Assembly (NCBI GenBank): GCA_026874595.1
Contig: CM049307.1
Coordinates: forward strand, 60,456,870-60,520,869
Length of the DNA stretch: 64,000 nt
Reading direction: 5' to 3'
Source: Sipunculus nudus
Lineage: Eukaryota > Annelida > Sipuncula > Golfingiida > Sipunculidae
Each line of letters starts with the position of its first letter. Within the stretch, counting starts at the first letter, position 1. Below, one piece after another: positions 23,126-35,904 of this stretch. The notes beneath the pieces are model-generated. The model did no database searches. It was not told where the DNA came from and saw only the letters and a program-made list of their open reading frames with translations. Position numbers and translations under genes: made by a program.

Positions 23126-24030
23126 TTTTATGCAATTGGGCCAGGCCCATTTTAATGTTGTTAATTTATGCTCTTGCAATGGTTATTTGCATTTTTTTAT
23201 TCTTAAAAGTATGGGAAATTGGACTAATCTTTTAGTTTATTACATGCACCATTTCAAGAATAAAAGGACTATTTTTGCATTTTTCTTGGTAATCTTCAAA
23301 ACCCCACTTATTGGGTCCTAACTAATAATTAAAAGTTACAAAGACATCTGTGTGTACACCAGATTTCTGGTTCTCACACTATATTTTTTTTCTCAGTCCA
23401 TATAAAAATTTTTTTGGTGTGGCCTTACAAATATAAAATTCATCTTGGCTAGCATGCCCAGACTTTCACAATCTTTCGTAATATCATGCATCCAGGTAAC
23501 CATAGTTCTACAAACTTGTCATCTCTATCATTCACTGACATATTTCATACAGAGACAAAGATCAGAACAAATAAGGTTCTCTCATTATTTATAAAGCAGT
23601 ATAAATAAGTCTTTGTACAAGCATTCACAGTTTCCATTTGGAAGAACACGACAACAACCAGTTAAGTCACACAAGGAGTCCAATCATGTTATGTTAGAGC
23701 AAGTGTCACAATATATACAAGTGGCTTCCATGTATCTCCTATTATAAGATATGCATGATATCTGAAAACACTAGCCAGGAATGTCAGGTGCAATGATTAA
23801 TATATTAACGAGTGTCTGACACTTGGATATTTTTTTTTAGAAGAATCGGAATGGCAATTATTGCTCAAGCCCCAAAGTGGTAAAATATACAAGGTGTAAC
23901 ATATTTTGTTGCCTCATGCCTTTTTGCACATTTGATAATACAAGAGCCAGAAGACATAATTTTTATTGGAGCAACAGAAAGAAAATATCCTTCATGCAAT
24001 ATGCACTGTTATTTGATGACATTCCTACAT
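23126..24030. other. Intergenic, nothing recognised
   Basis: AT-rich sequence without an exon-like open frame, RNA gene or bounded repeat. Confidence 0.4.
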
Positions 24031-24033
24031 TTA

Positions 24034-24136
24034 CAGTAAAACCACGCTTAACCACCTCCTCCATGTAGTGACCACCTCAAAATAAAGACCACTTGTTCAT
24101 GGTCCATTTGGTGGTCGCAATTTCAAGGTTTCACTG
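24034..24136. mobile_element. 103-bp pogo/Tc1-mariner-type MITE
   Basis: The ends are CAGTAAAACCACGC and ...AAGGTTTCACTG, imperfect inverted repeats of about 10-12 bp, flanked by TA on both sides (24032-24033 and 24137-24138). The interior repeats 'accacctc' and 'gaccac' motifs. A second member is at 63366-63452. Terminal CAGT...ACTG with TA duplication fits Tc1/mariner/pogo-derived miniature elements. Confidence 0.7.
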
Positions 24137-24139
24137 TAC

Positions 24140-27100
24140 AATTAGTATCAGGTGTTTGTTGTTAAATCTCGATGGATTATAGTTCTACTTATAATTATTA
24201 TGATTTTGCTCTTTATAATTCTCTCAATATGAGTTCTTTCCTAAATATCACATTATCACATATCACTATACAGACTATAAAAACAACTAATATCCACAGT
24301 GAGAGAATGATAGGTTAATTATGGCATCAATTATCTAAGAATTTATGGCAAACCCCTAATAAAATTTTTAATATATAAAACCATAAGATAACAAGATGAT
24401 TAAAACTAGTGGTGACTATGTCATGTGGCTCCACTCAAGTCAATGAATTTTCGCTCCTCACAAGGTGGCCAAGTTACATTTGTTTCAACTCATTCCATTA
24501 CTCCATTTCCTGTGAAACCAACCCTTTGCCGTATATGGACCATACAGTGGGGTATAGCATTTTTTTACCAAGTTTCATCATTTGTATGTTCACAACACCC
24601 TACACTTATTGTTTGAAACATTCCTGGCCTTGTGCCAGCTCCCTGGATTTTGCAAGCAGAGGTTGAGTGGAATGAGTCAGAACAAAAGTATCATGAACAC
24701 TGCATGAGTGTAGTAATGAATGGGATGTGGCACAGAAAAATACAAACGTGTTGAATAGAGCACTGGCCATATCATTTAACTTTTATAAACAAATCATGGT
24801 TTTGAGTAAAAACAGTTCAATATAAAAGATATAAAACTATATGCAAAGGTCTTGATACACATTTCTTGTCATTTTACTGTAGACAAAAAGGAAAGCAATA
24901 TGCAAAAATTTATAAATTTGAAGATGAAACGTTCTTTTGGATAAGTAGAATCTGCCACTTCACTTTGTGAGCATCACTGGCAAATTCCCCTTGAGGGAAA
25001 TCAGCTCAAATGTCATTATAATTAAAATTATTATTAAAATTAGATCCCTGAAGTATATAGCATTTTAAACCTGGTGTAGTTTTCATTCTGATGGTATATG
25101 TTTTTTTCTGACATTCATATTCATAGGAAACTTTAACAATATTGAAAACCACTCTGCAGTTGGCTAATATCAAACTACTACACAATATCTCAAAACTGTT
25201 TGTTTTGCGGCCTGCTATTACTGGTTGCATAAAATTGTGTACAGTATAACATTTTCAGGAATGATAAATTTCACAGAAAATGAATATTAATTTCATAACC
25301 AGATCTACCATTAGAAAGAGCTTTGTACCAGGTTTAAAATGATATATACTTTATTGGGTCTAATATGGTCTCTTTACAATGCCTGGATGAAAGCCTTTAC
25401 TGGTATCTATAAACCTTATGAAACCTTTGCAAGATTGAAAGATAATCTGCAAGTTATTTAAGTGTTTAGTGTTGAAATATTTCTTCTCCCCTATTCTCGA
25501 AATGCTTGCTCAAATGTGCTTTTATTTGATGTTGTGTGCCATGGTAGTTGGTACACATAAGAAAGAGTAGGGAAAAGCGTGTTATATTGATGTATCCATT
25601 GCATGGGTCCTAAGGTGTGCAGGAGTTGAATCAATACTAATATACTGGAAACTGCTAGGCTAGTAGGTATAACAGGAAATATGTATCTATGATAATTATA
25701 ACAAAGCTCTAGTCGGTAGTGCTGTGCGAGTGCCAGAATTTTTTAACTTTTTCCTCTAAACTGTGCATTGTAACATGAAAATCAACAAATACTGCCCTTT
25801 ATAAACATCCAATAGCCAACTGAAACAATTATATAAACAACCCATTGTCAACTAAACCAAAACCCCCGCAAAACAGTAGAAATGGTTGAAAAATGTAATT
25901 CAAAGAATAATTAAAGATTAGCATGATATTAATTATGCAGTCCTCTTAAGTACCATAGCTTAGCTCTTACTTACAGCATTAAATAATGGTATTGTATACC
26001 CGCATATGAACTTGTGTATATAACAAAATAAAAAGCAGTATCTTCAGACAGTGCACGTACTTACATCTGTGACATAAAAAGACCCCCCACCCAATCCAGT
26101 CATTGAACCTGTAGACAACAATGTAATATTTATTTTGAATTCTTGGCTATGATACACTATATTTTACATCTTGACTTAAACTGACAAAATGAAAGATGTT
26201 GATATGCACTGTTCATTATGACAGAGGCTTGACATTTATTTTAAGTGCAGAAAGGGTATGTATTTTACATATGTAGAATTCAGATCACACAGTTACAATG
26301 CAATACTGGCTAAGTCTTTGGCAGAAAAGCAACAAAAGTTACGTTTACATTCTGATCTTGCTAATACTTCCTCCAATATCATGATTAATATTTTTATTTA
26401 ATTATTTATTTTATGTAATTATTATGGCACAAATTTTGCAAAGAGATTATTCATTCATGAGGCAATATTAATTCCTAACAGTTTGTGATGATTAGCTTCT
26501 TATGTACAATTCTGGACTGATATACCAATATAAAAAGAATATGAACTTAAAGTACCATGCATGTAATAAGACTACCCTTGCTTTGTGCTGAGACATTGCC
26601 ATAAATATGCATACTACTGACCAAGCAAGTATTATTATTTTAGAAATAAGCATTTTTAAATCCTATGGCACAAAAATATTGTTGTATAGTTTGGTTAAAT
26701 AAGAGTAGAAAATCAATTTTAACTTAAACTAATTTCAGAACTTTTAATATAATATTTTATCAACAATTTTTTACCTGCATTGTAAATTGTTTTATTTTTT
26801 AAGTCTATGCATGTTGATGTCTTAAATACCCAGACAGCAAAGCTCTTTGGGGCCCAAAAATGGTCTTGCATGTTATATTACTGCCACTGGGCCAACACTA
26901 GAATATTGGCTGGCTGAACTTTGGATCAACAGTGGACAAAACTATCACTGATCCACCATTAATGCAATGTCTTTTGCAAAGTCCAGGGCTGGTGGAACCC
27001 AAAAAGGATCTGTGCTGGACAAGGCTGATACACTGACAACAGTTCATACAAGCTTGCCAGTTACTGACATGTAATGTTGCATTTCTGGATCCAATCTTTA

Positions 27101-28015
27101 TTACAAATACTCAGCCAATGGGGGGGCACTAGTACTGCTGTCACTGGTCTGCAGATCACCAGGCAGCAACCAAACACCCTGGTGAGCATAAAGATCCAAT
27201 TTAAATTTTAGGCAGGGAAGTACTAGCTAAATTCTGGATAAAATGCATGGTCTACATTTGAAAATAAAATTCTTGCCTTTCATAACTTTTCTGTAAAACA
27301 ACACAAATATTGACATCTTTATGGCAGTCGATAAAAATCAAACTAAATGGATGGCACTTTGCACAAACTTGATAACTTAAAAGACCATGCAGAGAATGAG
27401 AAATAAAATAAAAATCAAGATATGTAGCCTAATCCAGAACACATATTTATCAATAACAGAATGCTAGAATAAAAGATTGGGTGTATTTACAGTACAAAAA
27501 GACTCTCGCTGCCTTAGGCTTTCATAATTCTACTTTCACTTGTATCTTTCACAATCACCTGTACAATTACAACCTTACTAAATTGAGTGCATGTTAAGAT
27601 GTTTATGAGCAACAGGTATGTTTTGTGTGTGTGTGTGAATGATGGCTTTTATGAATGACATGATGATGATGATGAGGTCATGATCAACAGGTAACCTGTG
27701 TCCTTTTGGTGTCAATGAGTGCATAAAACAGGAAAAACAAGTTGCACTTTTTCATGTCATAAACAAAAGGTAAAAAGCACAGGCCCGTTAGTCTTGACCA
27801 AAAACGCTATAACTTTACACAAACAAATCCATCCCTGGCTGCAGGGACACAGAGATATTTTTGTTCCCTGAAAATGAGTTTCTTTCTATGAACTTGGATA
27901 AGTATCAAAGTATCTGAGGTATATGGAAATATGCTATCTTCTAGCCTACAGCGCCATCTAGTGTTAATCCTTGTATACAGAGAATTCTGATCCTGATAAT
28001 ACTCTGAGGATTCTT
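24140..28015. other. Intergenic and probable SPSB3 3' UTR
   Basis: No coding exon was seen. The right part probably holds the 3' UTR of SPSB3 (- strand); several - strand AATAAA signals occur, for example at 27102-27097, and none can be chosen. 25190-25375 matches 45040-45255 (a dispersed repeat). A (GT)n run is at about 27626-27637 and a GAT repeat at 27661-27676. At 26830-27190 a GC-richer stretch repeats 'gggccaac'/'ggctg' tokens and may be an old mobile element. Confidence 0.4.
25190..25375. repeat. Dispersed repeat, copy 1
   Basis: It shares 'accattagaaag', 'ctttgtaccaggttt' and 'aaaatgata' plus 'gggtctaatatg' with 45040-45255, in the same order and orientation. Ends are not resolved. 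Confidence 0.55.
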
Positions 28016-28019
28016 TGGT

Positions 28020-31000
28020 TTATTTCAAGTCCTTCAGATGGCTTCTGATCTGTCCAGGCAAGGGGAGCGCTTCAGCATCTGTGCTACTCCGCAGTTTCTG
28101 AACGATAGCATGGCAGCATTTTTCTTGCAGAGACATATATCGGCATTTACGAATGCCAACTTCGATCTCTGTTAGTGAGGCAGTGGAGCTGATGAGGGGG
28201 TACAGTGGCTCCCCCAGTTGGCTGAGCCCTGTGAAAGCAACCCCTAAGTTCTGTCCATCTTTATAAAATGATAAGGTTCCATGGTACAAGTTGAGGTGCA
28301 CACCGATCACTGTGGTCTGTTTATAAAAGGGTTCACAAAACCGCTTGGAAATGCCCCCATGCCACGTGGTGCCTTTGTAGGACAGGCCCCAGCTGTGGTT
28401 GTCCATCCCTGGAATAAATATTCAAATTTCGTCAGAGTTAAAAACACTTAAAATAAATAATGCAAATCTGATTCTTAAATAAGCTCTGTTAAAATATCAG
28501 GGACACACAGCTGACAACTCATGCCAAATTTATTTATACAAGTTTTGCCATCCAATAATTGGAAAATTATTTTTTTATTGAAACATTTACAATTTTCAAT
28601 CAAATTAATTTTTCTTTATTTCAAATTAATAAAAAAAAAACTTGCAAGAGACAGAACAAGTTTGGAGTATAGTCATGTGTTTGATATGCAGCCACTAAAA
28701 AGTGGCTTGCTTTTACAGGGCACCTTAATCTACCTTTTAGAATTTTAATGAAAATTTCATCAGAACATCTACAATCTGAAAAATCACTGCACTAATTTTA
28801 AAATTTTATATTCCTCATGGGGTTTATATAATTTCAAAACAACTAATAAGCTGATGCTGAATAAAGGGCTTCAGCTAGGTATGCTACCTGAAGAAAGGAT
28901 ATTATCACTAGAATTTTTTTGCATGGTATGGGTACTCTTAACTTCAGGTCTAAAAGTAACTCATGTCTCCATAACTTTAAATTGACAGGAGAGTGACAGC
29001 AGAAATCAGATGGTAGCATCTTCATACTACCAAGTATGTAGCTACGCTTTCACAAACCTTGATTCAGCGACCCGGTCTGATGCCTATTTCATGAATAACG
29101 AACAAACTTCTAGTGTTCAGGCTAAAATCAGACCTGCCAATCAAATCCAAAATTTAAGCAATCCACTCTTTACATGCCATCTGAACCAGAAAACATATCT
29201 AGAAACAGGAAAGGGTCATATGACTGGTAGACCTTCTGGACCATGCTAAACATTTGATCAAAACATGGCACCAGAGGTATGCATAAAACAAGTGTATGTA
29301 AGCCATCTGATTGGTTCAATTGTCATATTCATTATTCACGAGATAGATGCCAGAGAGGGTCATGGAATCAAGGTCTTTGAAAGTGTAGCCACAGACTTGG
29401 TAGTATGAAGATGTAGGGTACTGAACATATATATATATGAAGAGAGAATTTAGTCAGTACTGACCACTTACCTATGAGATTGATATATTTGAAGTTATTG
29501 GTGTGGAGCAGAGCCTGATGAGTGCCCACCCCTATCATCACCGAGCTGCCGATAAGTGGCTCCAGAAACGTGATCTCCCAGTAGTGTTCTCCATCCGTAA
29601 ATCCCTTGTTTCCTCTCACACCTGTAACAATAGAAGAACAGAATGACAGTACAAAGTCCTGCTGACTGTGTCACTAGACTGATGCTTATCTGAATGTAAA
29701 AGAATCAAGGACTTTTTCACATATTTGATCATTTTGTTGCCAGTAATGAAGTGCCCCCTAAAAACACCAAGTACCTGGCTTTTTGGATGAAAATATGTAG
29801 CATAAAAAAAACACCCATAAGGCCAGAAAAAGGTATGGTTCTCAAGCATTTTTTTTTTAAGAAATCTGCGCAGGAGGGCAATTTTATTTATTTATTTTTT
29901 ACCTTAATGTATGTTTCGTTTAAAAGTCATATGATCAAGGGAAAACATGATATTAACAGGATTTTTTTGGTGATAAACAGGTAAAATCACTACATAACAT
30001 AACTTAAAATTTTATCTTCTTGAAAGATGAATGTCAAAATAAAATGTTTGATGCGGGGGGGGGGGGGGGTTAAAACTGAGGCGGCCGGTGCCTGAGAACC
30101 ATACCTTTATTTATTTATTTTTTTTGCCTTAAATATCAAATTTTTTATCCATTTATAATTACAAGATATAAAGTTAAATGAGTGTACTGAAGTCAGTTCA
30201 CTTGCAAACACAGCAGACATTTGATACACCTATGAAGCTGCAATCTGGTGGCGGCAGTTTCTATCAAGCTCAGCACTTGTTTATTTTAAATTTAAGAAGT
30301 TCTGTAAAATAACTGAAATAATATATTCAACAAGAGATAACTTATAAACTGATGATAGATTCTGGCTTCAAATTTGACCTTTAGTAGGAGGGGTTTTTTT
30401 TGTCACAAGTACTAATAACACCAGAGTTTTTGGTATTTTGGCAGACCATTTATGATATTTATGTTTCATTAAGTAGAAAACACCTGAAAAAATGCTTACC
30501 TTCTCCAACACCTGGACCTATTTTTTAGATCTGCCCCAAAATGTGACTGATCTGCCTAAAATTTTAATTAATTGCTCCATGGCCCACCCTTCAAAATATT
30601 GAAAATCTTTGAAGATAGAGGACAGACAAATAAACTTTTGGACAAACACAGGTGGACACATAACCTTAAGGCTTAATATTTTTATACAAAATTTAGATAA
30701 TCAAAGTTGGGATAGATAACACTCAACTATATTTTCCATTTTTGTATTTGTGATTTTAAAACATTTAGCAGAATATTATGAATTGAGATTTATATGCCAT
30801 GTTGAATAAAGCAACATCATAACCTCATTGTTAGGGTTATGGAAATATTATGTTCATGTATCGGCGAGTACACATATAGATGTACCTGTGAAATCGTAAG
30901 AAACCCCATTATATGGAAAAACCACAGAATCATAAAATCATTATAAGCTGTAGGGATACATCTAGATCAAAGGCATGCAAGGTTTTCCAATAGAGGAAGG

Positions 31001-34000
31001 TAGGCAGTAAACAGAGTAATTATCCATGTTATGAAATCTGCTATTTGTAAATAAACAAGACATAAAAATAACAATATACATAGCACAAACAATCCTAAGG
31101 TAGGAAAAACAAAGAGACCATAATATGCAAGTCAAGTAGGTAATTATTTCTCACTCATCTTGTCAGGTTAAAATGAACAGATGCCATATATTTATAAACA
31201 GCAAACCAAGCAGATTCACTGGTATGAACCGAAAAGTATCACTGATGATAAAGTAGGTGACACGTAGGACTAGTAATGGGTCCGTAGGTTGTCACTGTGT
31301 GACAACCAAAAGAGATATGTAATAAAAAAGCACTTGAGGTAAGAGCCATTATCAGTGAATACACAGAATATGTGAGATAAAGACTATTTACTCATCAAAC
31401 TAGATCCCAGCTGGACTCTGAAATCCAGTTCACATATTCTGCTTGGGGTCCCCCAAACAAGGACAAAAACACTGGGCCAATGAGCAGTAACTGGTGCTGA
31501 CCAAGTACTGTGGTTGGCCTCATATTCGGAAGGCTAATGTTAGAGATTTTTACTTATTCATTGTTTCCCATGGGGACAATTTTCCGATCTTACCATGCAG
31601 TATAACCTACCCAAAGTATAACCATAATCAGACTGATTATTTAATATGCGCACTAAATCAGACCTATAAGCAATCAAAAGGAATACTTTATATCTAGACT
31701 TTTTTTCTAGCTTTGACACGACTCTTTAAGGTCTTGTAAGCAGGGTTGGCAAGTTTCTGCCATTGCCATTTCTGGCGTTGTTCTGCCTTGCAACTGCTGT
31801 GCAGCAGAAATACTTTTCTGCCCTTGTTTATGCCATAAGGGTAGAAATACCCTGAAAACTGTAAGTCTGCTGGGCTTTTACCCCTGAGCCTAATGGCTCA
31901 TCAGGCCGGAGCTTATCCCGGTTTAGGTAGCATGAAGCGGCTTAGGAGTTAAACTCCTCCTGGATGGGACTCTAGTCCATCGCAGGTTACCTTCCCAGTA
32001 TTTACTGGTACCCATTTCTACTGCTGGGTGGACAGAGGCACACTTGCGGTTGGGATCTTGCCTAAGGGTCTTGGCATGGTGGGGGTCTGACCGGGATTCG
32101 AACTCACGACCTCTCGATCATGATCGTCACCTTAACCATTAAACCATCGACCCCATCTGAAAACTGTGATTAAATGAAAATATAAAAGTTAACCCAATCT
32201 TTCCACATCATTCATCAATAGTAACCACTGGACTCAGGCTTGCCCACCCCATCCCCTAAGAACCGAGCCTTAGGAGATAGTTACTGGAGCTACCATTACA
32301 TCTTTCAGGTACCAGTGACATGAATGACATTATAAACTAGTTAATGCACATCAGCAAACCTAAAGGGCTGTGATAATGACATTACCGGAGCCAAGAAACC
32401 CATGTGCCACACATACACATGGTCTCCTGTTCAGGAACCTGCATGACAGTACAGGCGAGAGCTGGGACTTCATATATAATCCCATTCAACTTAAAATCAT
32501 TCATCACTTACACCTGAATATTTCTGAGTCAAGAACAGCCCTGTGACTACACCACCTGAGATATAACAGTTGTTATAAATCTCTTAGGCCAAAAAAAATT
32601 AAAGGTATGGTTCTCAGGCACCGCCCGCGTCAATTTTTACCCCCCGCATCAACAATTTTTATTTTGATTTTTATCTTTCAAGAAGATAAATATTAGAATT
32701 TATGTAATGCTTTTCCCTGTTTAGCAAAAAAAAAATTGTTATTTTCATACTTTTCCCTGATCATATGACATTTTTATCGAGACACTCAAAAAAAGGTCAA
32801 AAATAAAATTCCGCCCGCCCGTACTGATTTCTGAAAAAAAGTGCCTGAGAACCATACCTTATTTTTTTTTTGGCCTTAATCATGAATTTGGGCAAATTTT
32901 ATTTTATGCATAATGCTGTTTTAAGCTGGCAGTTAAAACCAGTTTATGATGCTGTTGCTTAAACCTCCCCTCTCCCTGCCTAGAACCTGAAAACCTTGCT
33001 TATTTCAGAAAGTGAAGAGGCACATCAGGCATTACTGTCATTAACTAAATTGAACAAAATGACCATCATTTCTTAAAATATTAATAAATGCTTTATTTAA
33101 GGCAGCTTTTGATTTATTAAGATTACAAACTCTTGTTGAAATGCAATATATTCTGATAATTTAATCTGCCATTTCTTCCTGGCAGAATGGTTTTCTGCTT
33201 TATTTCTGCCACCGGCAGGGCAGAAATAACCTTCTGCCTAGTAGAAAACCAACCCTGCTTGTATGCTATCATCTCTAAGTGTCAACATGTATTCAATCAC
33301 TATTTTATTTTGTACAACAAAACCAAATATTATGCATGTTCTTTTATGGTCCTTTTTAAATTCAATAAACCATAAAAAAGTGATGCCTTATGGAACTTGT
33401 AATTTGGACGATCCCAAATTTAACAATTTGATGTGTTTACATGTATACCTCTGCATATATTGTTAGGCAAGATATTAATTTTTGGTTTACAAATATTTTG
33501 TAGAGGCAGAAAGATGTTAAAAACAAAATAATTTGAACTGTCTCATGCAATTCTGTACATACAGATCATAAGACGGACAGTCAGCCTTCTTGTGCACTTA
33601 GATTTTTAAGTTAAAGGCTAATCAGTAGTCATAACATTTATTGCTTCACTTTTGTAGACTTTTACCATTCTAGATTATATTTGCTGGACACATGTTGAAA
33701 ATATACATTATATTAACCCAATAATAAACTAAGGAACCCACCAAAACGTCATTTCACTTTTATTGATGATGCCTGTTCCAGCCATTCTGGCATCTTTGTT
33801 CACATGGACCTGTTCTCACTATGCATTTAACCCTTTTGAGTATTGATTAAAGTTAAGATTTAATTTTCAGACAAGTTGTAACACTCTTTACATTAATTAA
33901 CATTACAGGTTATATCTCACCCAATTTTTCATTCTATCTTCACTGAAGTTTCAACAGTTACAACAGAGATGGTTCACTTTAGCTTAATGTATTTTTAGGA

Positions 34001-34639
34001 CTGAAAATAGATATGCAATTTAAATTAAAACATTATATTGTTAAACATAATATTAAGAATCAAGCCAAAAAGGAATTTTTAGATTTTAATTTCAAGTAAG
34101 CTGAACAGTTTAGGGTTAACTAAAATGATTGAGGCAGGCTAAAATAAATTAAACATTTTTTATAAAGGTGCAGAATAGGTGGCCTGTCATAATCTGTTTT
34201 TACTCTAACTTTATATTAAGATTTATTTTTCCATTGATTTTGTCTCATTTTTATGTGAATCATATAAAATTTGTGTATAATGACTGAATCATTAAGTGGG
34301 CTCCATGTGTGGTTAAAAAAAAATAAGTACTAACCATAAGAATAGGAAAGCCAGTCTTATGTTGGTTACCTTTTCTGCACTTTTACCCATTTTTTCAATT
34401 TTAAAGAAATTTAGGGTGAGACAATGTGTTAAGCAAACATTTAAAAAGATTTGGCTCAAGTTCAATATAACTGACTTACCTGCAGTCCCGGCACTTCCTT
34501 TTACAGGATCAATATGGAAGTAGGCAGCATGATGGTCTTGTGATAAAATAACTTCAGGCGATTTATGGTCCTGATCCCACACCCAATTCTCTACAGAAAA
34601 GTCTGTCTGTTGGCTGAAGATTATACGCTGTTGAACCAT
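28020..34639 (-). CDS. SPSB3: SPRY domain and SOCS box protein 3-like, three coding exons
   Basis: Coding exons on the - strand are 34639-34480 (160 nt; the exon itself starts at 34641), 29621-29472 (150 nt) and 28408-28020 (389 nt including TAA). Both junctions are GT-AG and phase 1, joining to 232 aa. The joined protein shows the SPSB3 pattern: N-W-V-W-D near residue 20, 'YFHID' and 'GTAGVRGNKG', then 'GEHYWEI', 'GVGT', 'NLIG-MDNHSWGLSYKG' and 'GVHLNLYHGTLSFYKDG' of the SPRY fold. The C-terminal SOCS box has an Elongin BC box, S-L-Q-E-K-C-C-H-A-I, and a Cullin-5-type box, L-P-L-P. In the family it recruits substrates to a CUL5 ubiquitin ligase; human SPSB3 acts on nuclear cGAS, and that target cannot be assumed here. 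It is shorter than the human protein at both ends. ATG at 34639-34637 is chosen because no upstream frame joins in phase; an upstream coding exon may have been missed. GTG at 29619 is an internal Val, not a start. Confidence 0.9.
29821..30128 (+). mobile_element. Tourist-like MITE, copy 2, in SPSB3 intron
   Basis: The left end is TAA|GGCCAGAAAA and the right end ...TTTTTGCC|TTA. Inner inverted repeats are GGTATGGTTCTCAAGC and GTGCCTGAGAACCATACC. The body has 'gatcaagggaaaacatga' and 'tcttcttgaaagatga', and a 15-G run at 30055-30069 in the position of the family's GATGCGGGGG segment. Confidence 0.82.
30129..31732. other. SPSB3 intron, unique AT-rich sequence
   Basis: No exon, RNA gene or bounded repeat was recognised in this intronic stretch. 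Confidence 0.4.
31863..32156 (-). repeat. tRNA-derived SINE with 11-bp target duplication
   Basis: Read on the - strand from 32154 it begins GGGGTCGATGGTTTAATGG (A-box region) and has GAGTTCGAATCCC, a strong B box, at about 32105-32093. A non-tRNA body of ~220 bp follows, including 'cctgcgatggactagagtcc'. Perfect 11-bp duplications CTGAAAACTGT flank it (31852-31862 and 32157-32167). There is no poly-A tail, typical of tRNA SINEs that borrow a LINE 3' end. Not a functional tRNA: the sequence past the B box does not close an acceptor stem with CCA processing context. Confidence 0.88.
32587..32875 (-). mobile_element. Tourist-like MITE, copy 3, complete
   Basis: The ends are GGCCAAAAAAAATTAAAGG and ...TTTTTTTTTTGGCC, flanked by TTA on both sides (32584-32586 and 32876-32878). 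Inner inverted repeats are GGTATGGTTCTCAGGCAC and its complement. The body is in reverse orientation relative to copies 1, 2, 4 and 5 ('tatctttcaagaagataaa'). A 3-bp TWA duplication plus GGCC-starting ends fits PIF/Harbinger (Tourist-like) MITEs. Confidence 0.87.
33266..34470. other. SPSB3 intron, nothing further recognised
   Basis: AT-rich intronic sequence before the first coding exon of SPSB3. No repeat or RNA gene was resolved. Confidence 0.4.
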
Positions 34640-34649
34640 CCCTGCAGAA

Positions 34650-35617
34650 TAAACACAATGCACTAAGTTCAGGTTCATGTTATCGCACTAAACTCATACT
34701 ACTCCACATGAAACTTGATACAAATGTCATTAATGTATCTGTGTACAGAATACAGCTTAAGTTAAAACTGATATGTATGGGATGAAATTTAGTACCTGTT
34801 CAAATGTCTGCTGGAGGAAATTAATAGAATATGACTGATGCTTACACTGCTGTCACAAGCTTAGCAATGATGCATATTTAATTAGCACACCTGATGCAGT
34901 GAACAAAGACTATACAGTTGTACACGTTCAAAGACTATGAAGTTGTAAACAAATGTAGTGTGCATGATACATGCATGGTTGACAGTTGATACTTGGGACT
35001 GTTTGTACCACGTGACTCAGGGTCAAGGCTACACCACAGCATGAGATGGAATGTGGGGGCTTTTCTTCCATGAAGGTATCTCAAGTCGTGCGCATGCACA
35101 GAATGACCCTGAATATATTAACACCACGTGTACACAGAAACATTAAATAGCATCACTAATTTGAACCTTGCCCCTATAAAAAAAAAGAAGTTACTATAAA
35201 TAATGACAGACCCTGTTTTACTCACATATATCATTTTACAGCCATTTTTTTATTCCCTTATTGCAGACACGTTGCCATAACTGAACCCAATGAATCTATG
35301 AAAGCATTTGATAAGTGAATTAGGTCTTAATTTATATCGCACTTTTCACAGAAGATATTCATTCTTCAGACAGATAAATAAATGTTATCATAGAATGAAC
35401 ATATCTGTCATATGTTCTATGCTTCTATATGTCTACTACTCAAGTCTTAAATAATTCAATCATGTGACAGTTACCTTCAGTATTTGAGAAGTTAATTGTT
35501 TTAAATGAGAATTGGTAATTTTTTTATTGGTGAGCTGTATGTGCTCCCAACATAAACACAGGTTGTATAACATAGCCATTTTTTTCAGAGGGCATAAATA
35601 AAAATATAAGGTCTGAG
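34650..35617. other. Upstream SPSB3 intron
   Basis: The - strand acceptor TTTATTCTGCAG lies just above the coding exon, at about 34653-34642. No further exon was found in this stretch. Confidence 0.4.
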
Positions 35618-35900
35618 GGCCAAAAAAGAAATGGTTCTCAGGCACCTTTTTTCAGAAATCAGTGCAGGCTAGCCATTTTTTATTTCTATTTTTTTTTTGT
35701 ATGTTTCAATACAAATGTCATATGATCAGGAAAAAGCATGATTTTAACATATTTTTTTTTGCTAAACAGGTAAAGGCACTACATAACAAAGGAACTCAAA
35801 ATTATATTGTCTTCTTGAAAGATGAAAATCAAATTCAAAATTTTTATTATATATTCAATATATATAATATTTTTTTTTTTTGGGGGGGGGGGGGGGGCTA
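35618..35900 (+). mobile_element. Tourist-like MITE, copy 4 (right end lost)
   Basis: It starts GGCCAAAAAAGAAATGG, continues 'ttctcaggcac', and keeps 'tcatatgatcagg', 'cactacataacaaagg' and 'tcttcttgaaagatga'. It ends in a 16-G run (35882-35897) where other copies continue with the right inverted repeat, which is missing. Confidence 0.75.
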
Positions 35901-35904
35901 ATTA

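Larger units (their letters stand above)
31741..33257. mobile_element. hAT-type non-autonomous element hosting two later insertions
   Basis: The left end is CAGGGTTGGC and the right end CCAACCCTG (inverted repeat ~9-10 bp). Flanking 8-bp duplications are CTTGTAAG (31733-31740) and CTTGTATG (33258-33265), one mismatch. Subterminal 'tttctgcc' motifs recur in both orientations at each side, as is usual for hAT ends. Inside lie a SINE (31863-32156) and a Tourist-like MITE (32587-32875). Removing these and their duplications leaves ~0.92 kb with no transposase frame. Confidence 0.8.

Noticed and set aside
29368-29619. Separate 83-aa - strand protein starting at 29619
   Set aside because: The supposed start is GTG, an internal Val of SPSB3 exon 2. 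The reading beyond 29472 is intron.
32080-32156. Functional tRNA gene on the - strand
   Set aside because: The A and B boxes are those of a SINE head. The element has an 11-bp target duplication and continues into a SINE body instead of closing a tRNA.
34313-34678. Separate 121-aa - strand protein
   Set aside because: Only 34639-34480 is SPSB3 exon; the rest reads into the introns on both sides of the splice sites at 34642 and 34479.
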